From Streptomyces sp. H27-H1 (GTDB taxonomy: Bacteria > Actinomycetota > Actinomycetes > Streptomycetales > Streptomycetaceae), in NCBI RefSeq assembly GCF_026627445.1, contig NZ_JAPNLJ010000022.1:38790-102789 (forward strand): a stretch of 64,000 bases of DNA, read 5' to 3'. Positions within the stretch are counted from its first letter, which is position 1. Each line of letters starts with the position of its first letter. This document shows, one piece after another, positions 1 to 7,332 of this stretch. The position numbers and the translations under genes are program-made. The notes beneath the pieces are model-generated. The model saw only the letters and a program-made list of their open reading frames with translations, ran no database searches and was not told the DNA's origin.

Positions 1-2
1 GC

Positions 3-2249
3 CTCCCCGTCGAAGTCACCGATCCGCTCGGTGCCACCACCCGCTTCGAGCGGGACGCCTTCGGCCGGCCCACGGTCGTCACCGATCCGACAGGCGCCAC
101 CACGTATCTGGAGTGGACGGTCGAGGGCAGGCCCGCGCGCCGCGTCCACGCGGACGGCGCCGTGGAGAGCTGGACCTGGGACGGTGAGGGCAACTGCACC
201 AGCCACACCGACCGGCTCGGCGGGGTCTCCCGGTTCGAGTACACCGAGTTCGACGTCCTCACCGCCCGCACGGGACCCGACGGAGTCCGCCACACCTTCC
301 GGCACGACGCCGAACTACGCCTCACCGAGGTGACCAACCCCCAAGGCCTGACGTGGAACTACGCGTACGACCCCGCGGGACGCCTGACCTCCGAGACGGA
401 CTTCGACGACCGCACGATCACCTACGTCCACGGGCCCACCGGCAGCCTCATGTCGCGCGCGAACGCACTGGGTCAGACCACCGCGTTCGAGCGCAACGCA
501 CTCGACCAGATCGTCCGCAAGGACGCCGACGGCAGCGTCACCACCTACGCCTACGACCTCACCGACCAGCTCGCCCAAGTCCAGGGCCCCGACGGAACGA
601 CCGTCACCCTGCTGCGCGACCGCGAGGGTCGCCTGCTGTCGGAGACCGTCGATGGACGGGCTCTCACCTACACCTACGACGAGCTGGGCCGGCGTACGGG
701 CCGCACCACGCCGACCGGTGCGACGGCGACGTGGAGCTACGACGGCGCGGGCCGCCGCACGAGCATGACGGCCTCGGGCCGCTCTCTCGACTTCACCTAC
801 GACGCCGCGGGCCGTGAGGTGACGCGCCGCGTCGGCGACGAGCTCGTCCTGAGCCACGTCTTCGACCCCGTGGGGCGCCTCACGGCCCAGACGGTCACCG
901 GCCCGGCCGGGGCCCGCGTACGGCACCGCAGCTACACCTACCGGGCGGACGGCCACCTCACCGCAGTCGACGAAGCCGGCAGCGGACGGCAGGAATACGA
1001 GCTCGACCGCGCCGGACGGGTCACCGGGGTACGGGCGGCGGACTGGACCGAGAACTACGCCTACGACCAGGCCGGCAACCAGACCTTCGCGTCATGGCAG
1101 ACGGAGCACACCGGCCATGTGGCCAACGGCGTGCGCGCCTACGAGAAGAACCGGATCCTTCGCGCGGGAGCCGTGCGCTATGAGCACGACGGGCTCGGCC
1201 GCGTCACCGTGCGGCGCAAGACGCGTCCGTCCCGCAAGCCGGACGTCTGGCGCTACGAGTGGGACGTCGAGGACCGTCTCGTCCGCGCCACCACTCCGGA
1301 CGGTGCCGTGTGGAGTTACCTCTACGATCCCCTCGGCCGCCGCACGGCCAAGCTCCGCCTCGCCGCGGACGGCCGGACCGTCACCGAGCGGACCGATTTC
1401 ACCTGGGACGGGAACACCCTGTGCGAGCAGACCAGCAGCTCGGACGATCTGCCTCACCTGGTCACCATCACCTGGGACCACCAGGACATCCGGCCGATAG
1501 CCCAGACGGAACGCATTCTCGACGCATCCCGGGAAGAAATCGACTCCCGGTTCTTCGCGATCGTCACCGACCTGGTCGGCACCCCCACCGAGCTCGTCGA
1601 CGAGTCCGGCAACGTGGCGTGGCACAACCGTTCCACGCTGTGGGGCATCACCACGTGGGCGTCGAACAGCACCGCTTATACGGCTCTGCGCTTTCCGGGC
1701 CAGTACGCCGACCCGGAGACCGGCCTTCACTACAACCACTTCCGCCACTACGACCCCGAGACCGCCCGATATCTCACCTCGGACCCCCTGGGCCTCACCC
1801 CGGCGCCGAACCCCTACAGCTACGTGGCGAACCCGCACGCGTGGACGGACTACCTGGGCCTGGCCCCGGACTACATCCCGATCTACCGCACGCCCAAGGG
1901 GGCCCACGCCCAGTACGAGCTCGACCACGGGCCGAACCCGGCCAACCACCAGCCCGGGGTGGACATCGGCGGCGGTATCATGTCGGACGGCAAGATCTAC
2001 TTTGGCGAACGGGCCGTGGCCGCGGAGTACGCCGGGCCGACGGGAGCGAACTTCGCCAAGGGAATGGTCAAGTACGAAATGCACCCGTCGTTCCTCGAAG
2101 AGTTCGGTGACCATGCGAAGGTCCACGACAGGAACGGGCCGAACGGCGCGCCGCGCCTCGAGTTCGAGATCCCTGTGGACAAGCTCGACCGGTTCAACGA
2201 GCTCACCCAGGGCCGCAGCTGGGTCGAAATCTTTGGAGGGCCCAATTGA
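3..2249 (+). CDS. RHS/YD-repeat polymorphic toxin, 5' partial
   Basis: This is the 3' part of an RHS protein; the frame is open to the left edge, so the true start lies outside the window. About 620 residues are YD repeats (YDxxGRL, YDELGRR, YDAAGRE), ending in the RHS core signature with RFPGQY, DPETGL, YDP, TSDPLGL and NPYSYV. The last ~125 residues, after DYLGL, are the variable tip. It starts IPIYRTPKG, has IYFGE followed by a helix ending AAEYA, and closes with SWVEIFGG. That R / YF-E / late-E layout is loosely like an ADP-ribosyltransferase fold, but I cannot assign the family. RHS cages are known to carry a toxin delivered to neighbouring cells. The stop overlaps the next gene by TTGA, which supports a toxin-immunity pair. 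Confidence 0.9.
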   Translation, partial: LPVEVTDPLGATTRFERDAFGRPTVVTDPTGATTYLEWTVEGRPARRVHADGAVESWTWDGEGNCTSHTDRLGGVSRFEYTEFDVLTARTGPDGVRHTFRHDAELRLTEVTNPQGLTWNYAYDPAGRLTSETDFDDRTITYVHGPTGSLMSRANALGQTTAFERNALDQIVRKDADGSVTTYAYDLTDQLAQVQGPDGTTVTLLRDREGRLLSETVDGRALTYTYDELGRRTGRTTPTGATATWSYDGAGRRTSMTASGRSLDFTYDAAGREVTRRVGDELVLSHVFDPVGRLTAQTVTGPAGARVRHRSYTYRADGHLTAVDEAGSGRQEYELDRAGRVTGVRAADWTENYAYDQAGNQTFASWQTEHTGHVANGVRAYEKNRILRAGAVRYEHDGLGRVTVRRKTRPSRKPDVWRYEWDVEDRLVRATTPDGAVWSYLYDPLGRRTAKLRLAADGRTVTERTDFTWDGNTLCEQTSSSDDLPHLVTITWDHQDIRPIAQTERILDASREEIDSRFFAIVTDLVGTPTELVDESGNVAWHNRSTLWGITTWASNSTAYTALRFPGQYADPETGLHYNHFRHYDPETARYLTSDPLGLTPAPNPYSYVANPHAWTDYLGLAPDYIPIYRTPKGAHAQYELDHGPNPANHQPGVDIGGGIMSDGKIYFGERAVAAEYAGPTGANFAKGMVKYEMHPSFLEEFGDHAKVHDRNGPNGAPRLEFEIPVDKLDRFNELTQGRSWVEIFGGPN

Positions 2250-2515
2250 GGTTCCGTGATCATCAAGAACTCGACGTGACGGTCGTCGCGGTCGCTCCCG
2301 TGGGCGCGAAGGTGGAAGTGGACGGATCCGCCGACGCATTCGGATTCATCGACCAGGTGAAGCACCCGTCGTGGCGGGACGAGAACGTGGCGCCGCCGCG
2401 CGCCGGCGACAAGCTCCACGTCTGTGTGCTGGACGCCACCCGCGAGCCGTTTCCCCGTCTGAGCGCGCTGCAGAACGACATCGACGTCGCCCGGCGCCTG
2501 AGGGGCGACGCCTAG
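2246..2515 (+). CDS. S1-like small protein, candidate immunity to the RHS tip
   Basis: An 89-aa protein starts at a TTG that overlaps the RHS stop (TTGA), with GGAGGG about 5 nt upstream. Translational coupling to the toxin is therefore likely. The sequence has the look of an S1/OB-fold: DVTVVAVAPVGAKVEVDG, a glycine turn before FIDQVK, then GDKLHVCVLDA, and a C-terminal helix with DIDVARRL. Immunity proteins of polymorphic toxins sit directly downstream and are short and very variable, so position is the main argument. The immunity function is inference. A general RNA-binding role cannot be excluded. Confidence 0.75.
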   Translation: MRFRDHQELDVTVVAVAPVGAKVEVDGSADAFGFIDQVKHPSWRDENVAPPRAGDKLHVCVLDATREPFPRLSALQNDIDVARRLRGDA

Positions 2516-2521
2516 CATGGA

Positions 2522-2761
2522 GTGACAGTGACGACAGGTGCATCACCCTGCATCGTCTGCCGGAACCTGACCGTAGGAGTACCGGGCAATCACGAGATCT
2601 GCCCGGTCTGCGGATGCGGCAGCCGCACTCGAAGCCGGCCTGGACAGCGATCCCGTCGGGAGCATCATCTTGGGCGAGGGGGCTGCGGCACCCGTCCACC
2701 TGACGCTGGACGCGGAACGGTTCCGAGCCCGGATGAACGCCCAGCGAACCCGCCATTCCCG
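2522..2761 (+). pseudogene. Remnant of a CPCC-type zinc-ribbon protein
   Basis: A GTG at 2522 opens a frame with CIVC, then a 14-residue spacer, then ICPVCG. This two-CxxC layout matches small cysteine-rich CPCC proteins, which often sit near contact-dependent toxin loci. Directly after the second CxxC (near 2612) the frame loses sense. The more natural continuation (AALEAG, LDSDP, LTLDAERFRARM) is in another frame. This suggests a one-base indel or a decayed gene. It may be a second, orphan immunity gene of the RHS locus. Low confidence. Confidence 0.3.
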
Positions 2762-2831
2762 GGACCGTCGAGGGGCGGGGTCCTGCCCCGGTGATCGACG
2801 GTCCCGGCGAGCCGCCGAGGGGCGGTTCCGG

Positions 2832-3278
2832 TCAGGTGGCGGTGGAGCGGTTGCTGCTCGTGTCCGTGCACAGGGCCCAGATGATGAAGATGCCGATGGC
2901 GATCGAGATGAGGGCCCAGAGCGGCGTGTAGGGCAGCCACAGGAAGTTGAGGACGACGTCCAGCGCGACGATCACCACGCCCGTGCCGCGTGCCCAGGCC
3001 GCCCCCTTCAGGATGCCCGCGCCGACGATCGCGAGCACGATGCCCACGATGAGGTGGATCCAGCCCCACGCGGTGGCGTCGAACTTGAAGGTGTAGTCGC
3101 CCACGCTCGCGTAGACGTCGTCGTCCGCGATGCCGACGATTCCCTTCAGGATGCCGAGGACGCCTTCCATGAGCATCAGGACTCCGGCGAACATGGCGCC
3201 GCTCGTCGCCCACGGGTTGTGTCCGTCGGTGGCGTACCGGCTGTTGGGGGCCCTGCTGGGGGGCGTTGTCTGTGCCAC
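2832..3278 (-). CDS. DUF7144-like four-helix membrane protein
   Basis: A 148-aa protein with four predicted membrane helices: MFAGVLMLMEGVLGILKGI, a second around IHLIVGIVLAIVGAGIL, a third around GVVIVALDVVLNFL and a fourth around LISIAIGIFIIWAL. The helices, the N-terminal WATSGAMFAG and a soluble loop between helices 1 and 2 resemble DUF7144 proteins of streptomycetes, whose function is unknown. I chose the GTG at 3278 because GAAGGAG lies 6 nt upstream. The frame is open a further nine codons to 3305. It stands alone, antisense to the RHS locus. Confidence 0.8.
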   Translation of the reverse strand: MAQTTPPSRAPNSRYATDGHNPWATSGAMFAGVLMLMEGVLGILKGIVGIADDDVYASVGDYTFKFDATAWGWIHLIVGIVLAIVGAGILKGAAWARGTGVVIVALDVVLNFLWLPYTPLWALISIAIGIFIIWALCTDTSSNRSTAT

Positions 3279-3805
3279 GGGAGACTCCTTCGTCGGGCGG
3301 TACACCGAGCGTGCGGTGTGCCGTCCAGCGTCCGTGGAAGGGGAGTGCGGGGATATTCAAGCGCCGCCATTCGGGTGAATCCGTACGGTTGCCCGAACGG
3401 AATTCCAGGTCAGCTGCCGGGTCAGCCGCCGGGTCCTTGGCCGCGACCCGCGCTTGCTTCCGCGCCCGGTGGGTGGTGCTCGGGCCGGATCCTCCTGTCG
3501 TGTGGTCCGAGTCGCTGGATGGAGGCGTCGCGGCGACGCCGGCCGGGGCGTCCGGCGCCGGGCCGCTCGTGTGAACGGGCCCCGCTTCCGGCCCGGATGC
3601 CGTCCCCCCGCTGCTGCGGCTCGGAACCCGGGCCGGACGGGGTGCCCCCGTGACCTGATCCTGCCCGGGCGGTGCACCGCCGCGCATTGCCGGTGACCGG
3701 CAGCCTTTACATCGCTCTGATGCCGATGGCGGCGGGACTCGGGCACACATCGCTCCGCGCCCGCGTTGAGTACATGTCATGGAGTCGTGAGGATCGGGGG
3801 AGGGC
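3279..3805. other. Intergenic stretch without a supported gene
   Basis: About 530 bp separate the divergent DUF7144 gene and the PucR-type regulator. The frames here are low-complexity Arg/Pro/Gly translations without start context or family resemblance. The region should hold both promoters, but I do not see a clear -35/-10 pair. Confidence 0.5.
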
Positions 3806-4870
3806 ATGGCCGAGGGGGCCGTACCGGCGGAGCACGTGGCGGGGTACGTCGAAAGCCTGGTCGACGCGTGCGTCACGGGTCGCCGGCTGACCCGTGACGA
3901 GCTGGAGAGCCGCAGGGCGCAGGGCACGCGGGCGGCGGAGGCGGGACTGGCCTTGCGCGGGCTCATCCGTGACCATCTGGCCGCGGCGCGGGAGATACAG
4001 CCGCGGTTGCCGGCCGCGGCCACGGGCCCGCTGCTGTTCGCCGTGGAGCAGGCGGTGGACGCCTTCGCCGAGGGGTACGAGCGGGCTCAGCACCAGGCGG
4101 TGCGCCAAGCGGAGGCCGAGCGCCGGGAATTCGTCGACGACCTCCTGTACGGGGGCAGCGACCTGGGCCGGCTGGCGGAGCGGGCCGAGCGGTTCGGTCT
4201 CCGGCTGTCGCAGGACCACGCGGTCGCGGTGGCCCAGGGGCCGGAGCCGTACGGCGACGGCTACCCGGTGGCCCGGGGCATCGAGGAGAGCGTCCTGGCC
4301 CGGTTCGGCAACCGGCAGATCCTGCTGACCACGAAGGACGGCCGGCTGATCTGCGTGGTCCCGGGCGGCCAGCCGGACGTACTCGCCTTCTTCGCGAAGC
4401 AGGCGTACGCCGCGACCGGCGGCGGGCGGGTCGGCATCGGCCGTTCCCATCAGGGGGCCGGCGGCATCGTCCACTCGTACGAGGAGGCCCGCAACTCCCT
4501 CGACCTGGCCGAGCGGATGGGGCTGGAGGGGCCGGTGCACCACGCCTCCGACCTGCTGGTCTATCCGGTCCTGACCCGGGACCGGCAAGCCATGGCCGAT
4601 CTGGTGGAAAGCGTGCTGGGACCTCTCCGGAACGGACGCGGGGGCGCCCAGCCCTTCCTCGACACGCTCACCGCCTACTTCGACAGCGGCTGCGTGGCGA
4701 CCGAGGCGGCCCGCCGCCTGTCCCTGAGCGTGCGTGCGCTGACCTACCGGCTCGAGCGCATCCGCACCCTCACCGGCGCCGACCCGGCCGACCCCGTGAA
4801 CCGGTACACCCTTCAGACCGCGGCCATCGGCGCCCGCCTCCTGGGCTGGCCGGGCGAAGCCGCGGCCTGA
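3806..4870 (+). CDS. PucR/CdaR-family transcriptional regulator
   Basis: A 354-aa regulator starting at ATG 3806, preceded by GGGGGAGG. The C-terminus has the PucR-type HTH_30: FLDTLTAYFDSG, then TEAARRLSLSVRALTYRLERI, with the closing LQTAAIGARLLG. The middle part (about residues 130-280) resembles the GGDEF-like sensor domain of this family (GRVGIGRSHQG, SYEEARNSLDLAERMG). The first 100 residues are helical and unlike any ligand domain I know. Family members usually control nitrogen or carbon catabolism by an unknown effector. It precedes the NfeD-flotillin pair by 134 bp, and no link to it is evident. Confidence 0.85.
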   Translation: MAEGAVPAEHVAGYVESLVDACVTGRRLTRDELESRRAQGTRAAEAGLALRGLIRDHLAAAREIQPRLPAAATGPLLFAVEQAVDAFAEGYERAQHQAVRQAEAERREFVDDLLYGGSDLGRLAERAERFGLRLSQDHAVAVAQGPEPYGDGYPVARGIEESVLARFGNRQILLTTKDGRLICVVPGGQPDVLAFFAKQAYAATGGGRVGIGRSHQGAGGIVHSYEEARNSLDLAERMGLEGPVHHASDLLVYPVLTRDRQAMADLVESVLGPLRNGRGGAQPFLDTLTAYFDSGCVATEAARRLSLSVRALTYRLERIRTLTGADPADPVNRYTLQTAAIGARLLGWPGEAAA

Positions 4871-5004
4871 GCGCGCCGGCCGGCAGCCCCGCTTGTGCGT
4901 TAAGGCAGCGTAAAGATTGCCGACGGCAGGCAATGTGCACTGGCCCGTCGCGGTGACACGATCCCGGTGTCCGGCACAAACGCCAGCCATGCGAGGAGGT
5001 GCTC

Positions 5005-5514
5005 ATGGGCTTGTTTCTGGGTCTCGGCATTGCGGGGATCGTGCTGTTGGCCGCCTCGCTGGTCTTCGACGGACTCCTGGAGGGCGTCTTCGACGGCGCT
5101 CTGGACGGCCTGTTCGACGGCTGGCTGTCGCTCCCGGTGGCCGCGGGCTTCGTCTCGATGCTCGGCTTCACCGGGGTGATCGTGCTCGGCGCCACGGGAC
5201 TCGGGGCGGGAGCAGCGACAGCCGTCGGAGCCCTCGCGGGCGCGGGGGCCGGCTGGGCGACGTACCGGCTGAGCCAGGCCCTGTTGCGGGACGGCAGCGG
5301 GGCCGCGCCCCGGCACGGCGATCTCGTGGGATCGACGGGGACCGTGGTGACCGCAATTCCGTCGGGCGGCTACGGCGAGGTCATGCTCCGGCTGGCCGGG
5401 CAGCCGGTGAAGTACGCGGCGACCGCCGACGGCCCGCTGGGGCGCGGCGCCGAGGTATGGGTCACGGCCGCGCCCTCGTCCACCTCGGTCAGCGTCCGCT
5501 CCGTCGAGCGCTGA
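5005..5514 (+). CDS. NfeD-like membrane protein with OB-fold tail
   Basis: A 169-aa protein with an N-terminal membrane helix (LGIAGIVLLAASLVF), a second hydrophobic region (residues ~50-90, Gly/Ala rich) and a C-terminal soluble part (~105-169) with the NfeD OB-fold pattern (GDLVGSTGTVVTAIP, GYGEVML, AEVWVTAAPSSTSVSV). NfeD proteins partner flotillins, with the pair encoded together, as here: the flotillin gene begins 65 bp downstream. ATG 5005 was chosen because GAGGAGG sits 5 nt before it. The GTG at 4999 would overlap that site. Confidence 0.85.
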   Translation: MGLFLGLGIAGIVLLAASLVFDGLLEGVFDGALDGLFDGWLSLPVAAGFVSMLGFTGVIVLGATGLGAGAATAVGALAGAGAGWATYRLSQALLRDGSGAAPRHGDLVGSTGTVVTAIPSGGYGEVMLRLAGQPVKYAATADGPLGRGAEVWVTAAPSSTSVSVRSVER

Positions 5515-5579
5515 GGCCGTCCTCCACCTGTTCATCCATCACCGATCTGCCCCCGAGGGGGAGGCAGGGGGGATTCATC

Positions 5580-7106
5580 ATGAGCCCAGTCGTCATGTCG
5601 GTCGTGGGAGTCGTCGTACTCCTCGTCCTGCTCGCGCTCGTCGTCGTCACCCGCTACAAGGTCGCCGGGCCCAGCGAGGCGTTCATCATCACCGGCCGGC
5701 GCGGCAAGAGGTCCACCGACCCGGAGACCGGACTGATATCGACCGACAACAGCGGACAGAAGGTCGTGGTCGGCGGCGGCGTGTTCGTCGTCCCCTTCGT
5801 CCAGCAGCGCTACACCCTCGACCTGTCCAGTCGGCACATTCCGATCGCGGTCCGCGGAGCGGTCACCCTGCGCGGCATCAAGGCCAATCTCGAAGGCGTC
5901 GCGATCGTCAAGGTCGGTGGCAACGAGGACGCCATCCGGGCCGCAGCCCAGCGTTTCCTGCAGCAGCAGGACGGCATCGTCGGCTTCACGCAGGAAGTAC
6001 TGTCCGGCGCCCTGCGCGCCATCGTCGGCCGCATGTCGGTGGAGGACATCATCCGCGACCGCGCCGCGTTCGCCGGCCAGGTCGCGGAGGAGGCCGAGGC
6101 CAGTCTCTCCGGCCAGGGCCTGGTCCTGGACGCCTTCCAGATCCAGGACATCACCACCGAGGGCTCCTACCTCGAGGACCTCGGCCGGCCGGAGGCCGCC
6201 CGCGCCAAGCAGGAAGCGGACATCGCCGAGGCCAACTCCCGCCAGGCAGCCGAGCAGGCACGGCTGAAGGCCGAGGAGGAGATCGCGGTGGCGCAGCGCA
6301 CCCTGTACCTGCGTCAGGCGGAGATCAAGGCCGAGACCGACGCGGCCGCGGCCCAGGCCAATGCCGCGGGCCCCCTCGCGGAAGCAGATCGGCAGCAGCA
6401 GATCCTCGCCGAACAGGAGAAGGTGGCCGAGCGGCAGGCGGCTCTGACCGACCGCCAGCTCGACACCGAGGTCCGCAAACCGGCCGACGCCCGTCGGTAC
6501 CAGGCCGAACAGGAGGCGGAGGCCAAGCGTGTCGCCCGCGTCAAGCAGGCCGAGGCCGAGCGGCTGGCCGCCATCGCCGCCGCCCAGGGCGAGGCCGAGC
6601 GGGCCCGCCTGACCGGTGAGGGCGAGAAGCAGCGTCGCTCCGCCCTCGCCGAGGCGGAGGCCGTCGAGGGAGCCAAGCGCGGTGCGGCCGAGCGGGCCCG
6701 GCGTGCGGCGATCGCCGAAGCCGTACGCCTGGAGGGCGACGCGGAGGCCGCGGCCATCGCCGCCAAGGGCGCGGCCGAGGCCGAGGCCATGCAGAAGAAG
6801 GCCGACGCCTTCGCGTCCTACGGCGACGCGGCGATGATCCAGATGATGGTCGAGGCGCTGCCGCAGATCGTGGCCAAGGCCGCCGAACCCCTCAGCGCCA
6901 TCGACAAGATGACGGTCATCTCCACGGACGGCGCAGGCAAGCTCTCCCGTACGGTCGCCGACAACGTCGCCCAGGGCATGGAACTCCTCGGCGCCACCAC
7001 CGGCGTGGACCTGGCGCAGCTCCTCAAGGGCCTCACCGCCCCGACGAAGCCTGCCGCGGCCGAGGTCGTGCCCGTGGCCCACAAGAAGGTCGAAATCACC
7101 GGCTGA
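5580..7106 (+). CDS. Flotillin family protein
   Basis: A 508-aa flotillin. One membrane helix (residues ~5-25) is followed by an SPFH/band-7 domain (~28-200: GPSEAFIITGRRG, the GGGVFVVPFVQQ strand, GVAIVKVGGNEDAIRAAAQRFL, ILSxALRAIVG-like helix). A long Ala/Glu coiled coil (~205-420) rich in EA repeats follows, then the flotillin tail (MVEALPQIVAKAAEPLSAID). Flotillins scaffold ordered membrane microdomains. The operon with NfeD is typical (as in the Bacillus yuaF-floT pair). GGGGGGA lies ~6 nt before ATG 5580. The upstream open frame is fortuitous and overlaps nfeD. A hairpin follows the stop. Confidence 0.93.
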   Translation: MSPVVMSVVGVVVLLVLLALVVVTRYKVAGPSEAFIITGRRGKRSTDPETGLISTDNSGQKVVVGGGVFVVPFVQQRYTLDLSSRHIPIAVRGAVTLRGIKANLEGVAIVKVGGNEDAIRAAAQRFLQQQDGIVGFTQEVLSGALRAIVGRMSVEDIIRDRAAFAGQVAEEAEASLSGQGLVLDAFQIQDITTEGSYLEDLGRPEAARAKQEADIAEANSRQAAEQARLKAEEEIAVAQRTLYLRQAEIKAETDAAAAQANAAGPLAEADRQQQILAEQEKVAERQAALTDRQLDTEVRKPADARRYQAEQEAEAKRVARVKQAEAERLAAIAAAQGEAERARLTGEGEKQRRSALAEAEAVEGAKRGAAERARRAAIAEAVRLEGDAEAAAIAAKGAAEAEAMQKKADAFASYGDAAMIQMMVEALPQIVAKAAEPLSAIDKMTVISTDGAGKLSRTVADNVAQGMELLGATTGVDLAQLLKGLTAPTKPAAAEVVPVAHKKVEITG

Positions 7107-7128
7107 CACCCCACCGGACCACCGCCTC

Positions 7129-7155
7129 GAGGCCCGCTACGGGGGAGCGGGCCTC
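7129..7155 (+). terminator. Hairpin terminator after the flotillin gene
   Basis: Ten-base perfect arms GAGGCCCGCT and AGCGGGCCTC are separated by a short loop, 22 bp after the flotillin stop. No T-tract follows, as is common in streptomycetes. Confidence 0.6.
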
Positions 7156-7332
7156 AAGGCCGGTCCGGTTCCCCGGCTCCCGCCGGGGAGCCTGTCGGGG
7201 AGGCGCCGAAGCCGCTCGTGCGAAAGCCAGTTCGTCAGCACGGGACGACGCGCGACCCACGTCCGGGTGGTCCTTGCGCGTGCGGGCACTTTCTGGCGGT
7301 CCGGGGCCGTGCGGGCGGCAAGAGTTGGCTTC

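Noticed and set aside
4917..5579. Open frame continuous with the flotillin gene, suggesting a 729-aa protein
   Set aside because: It overlaps the NfeD gene in another frame and reads as Arg/Gly low-complexity. ATG 5580 has a ribosome site and the family N-terminus.
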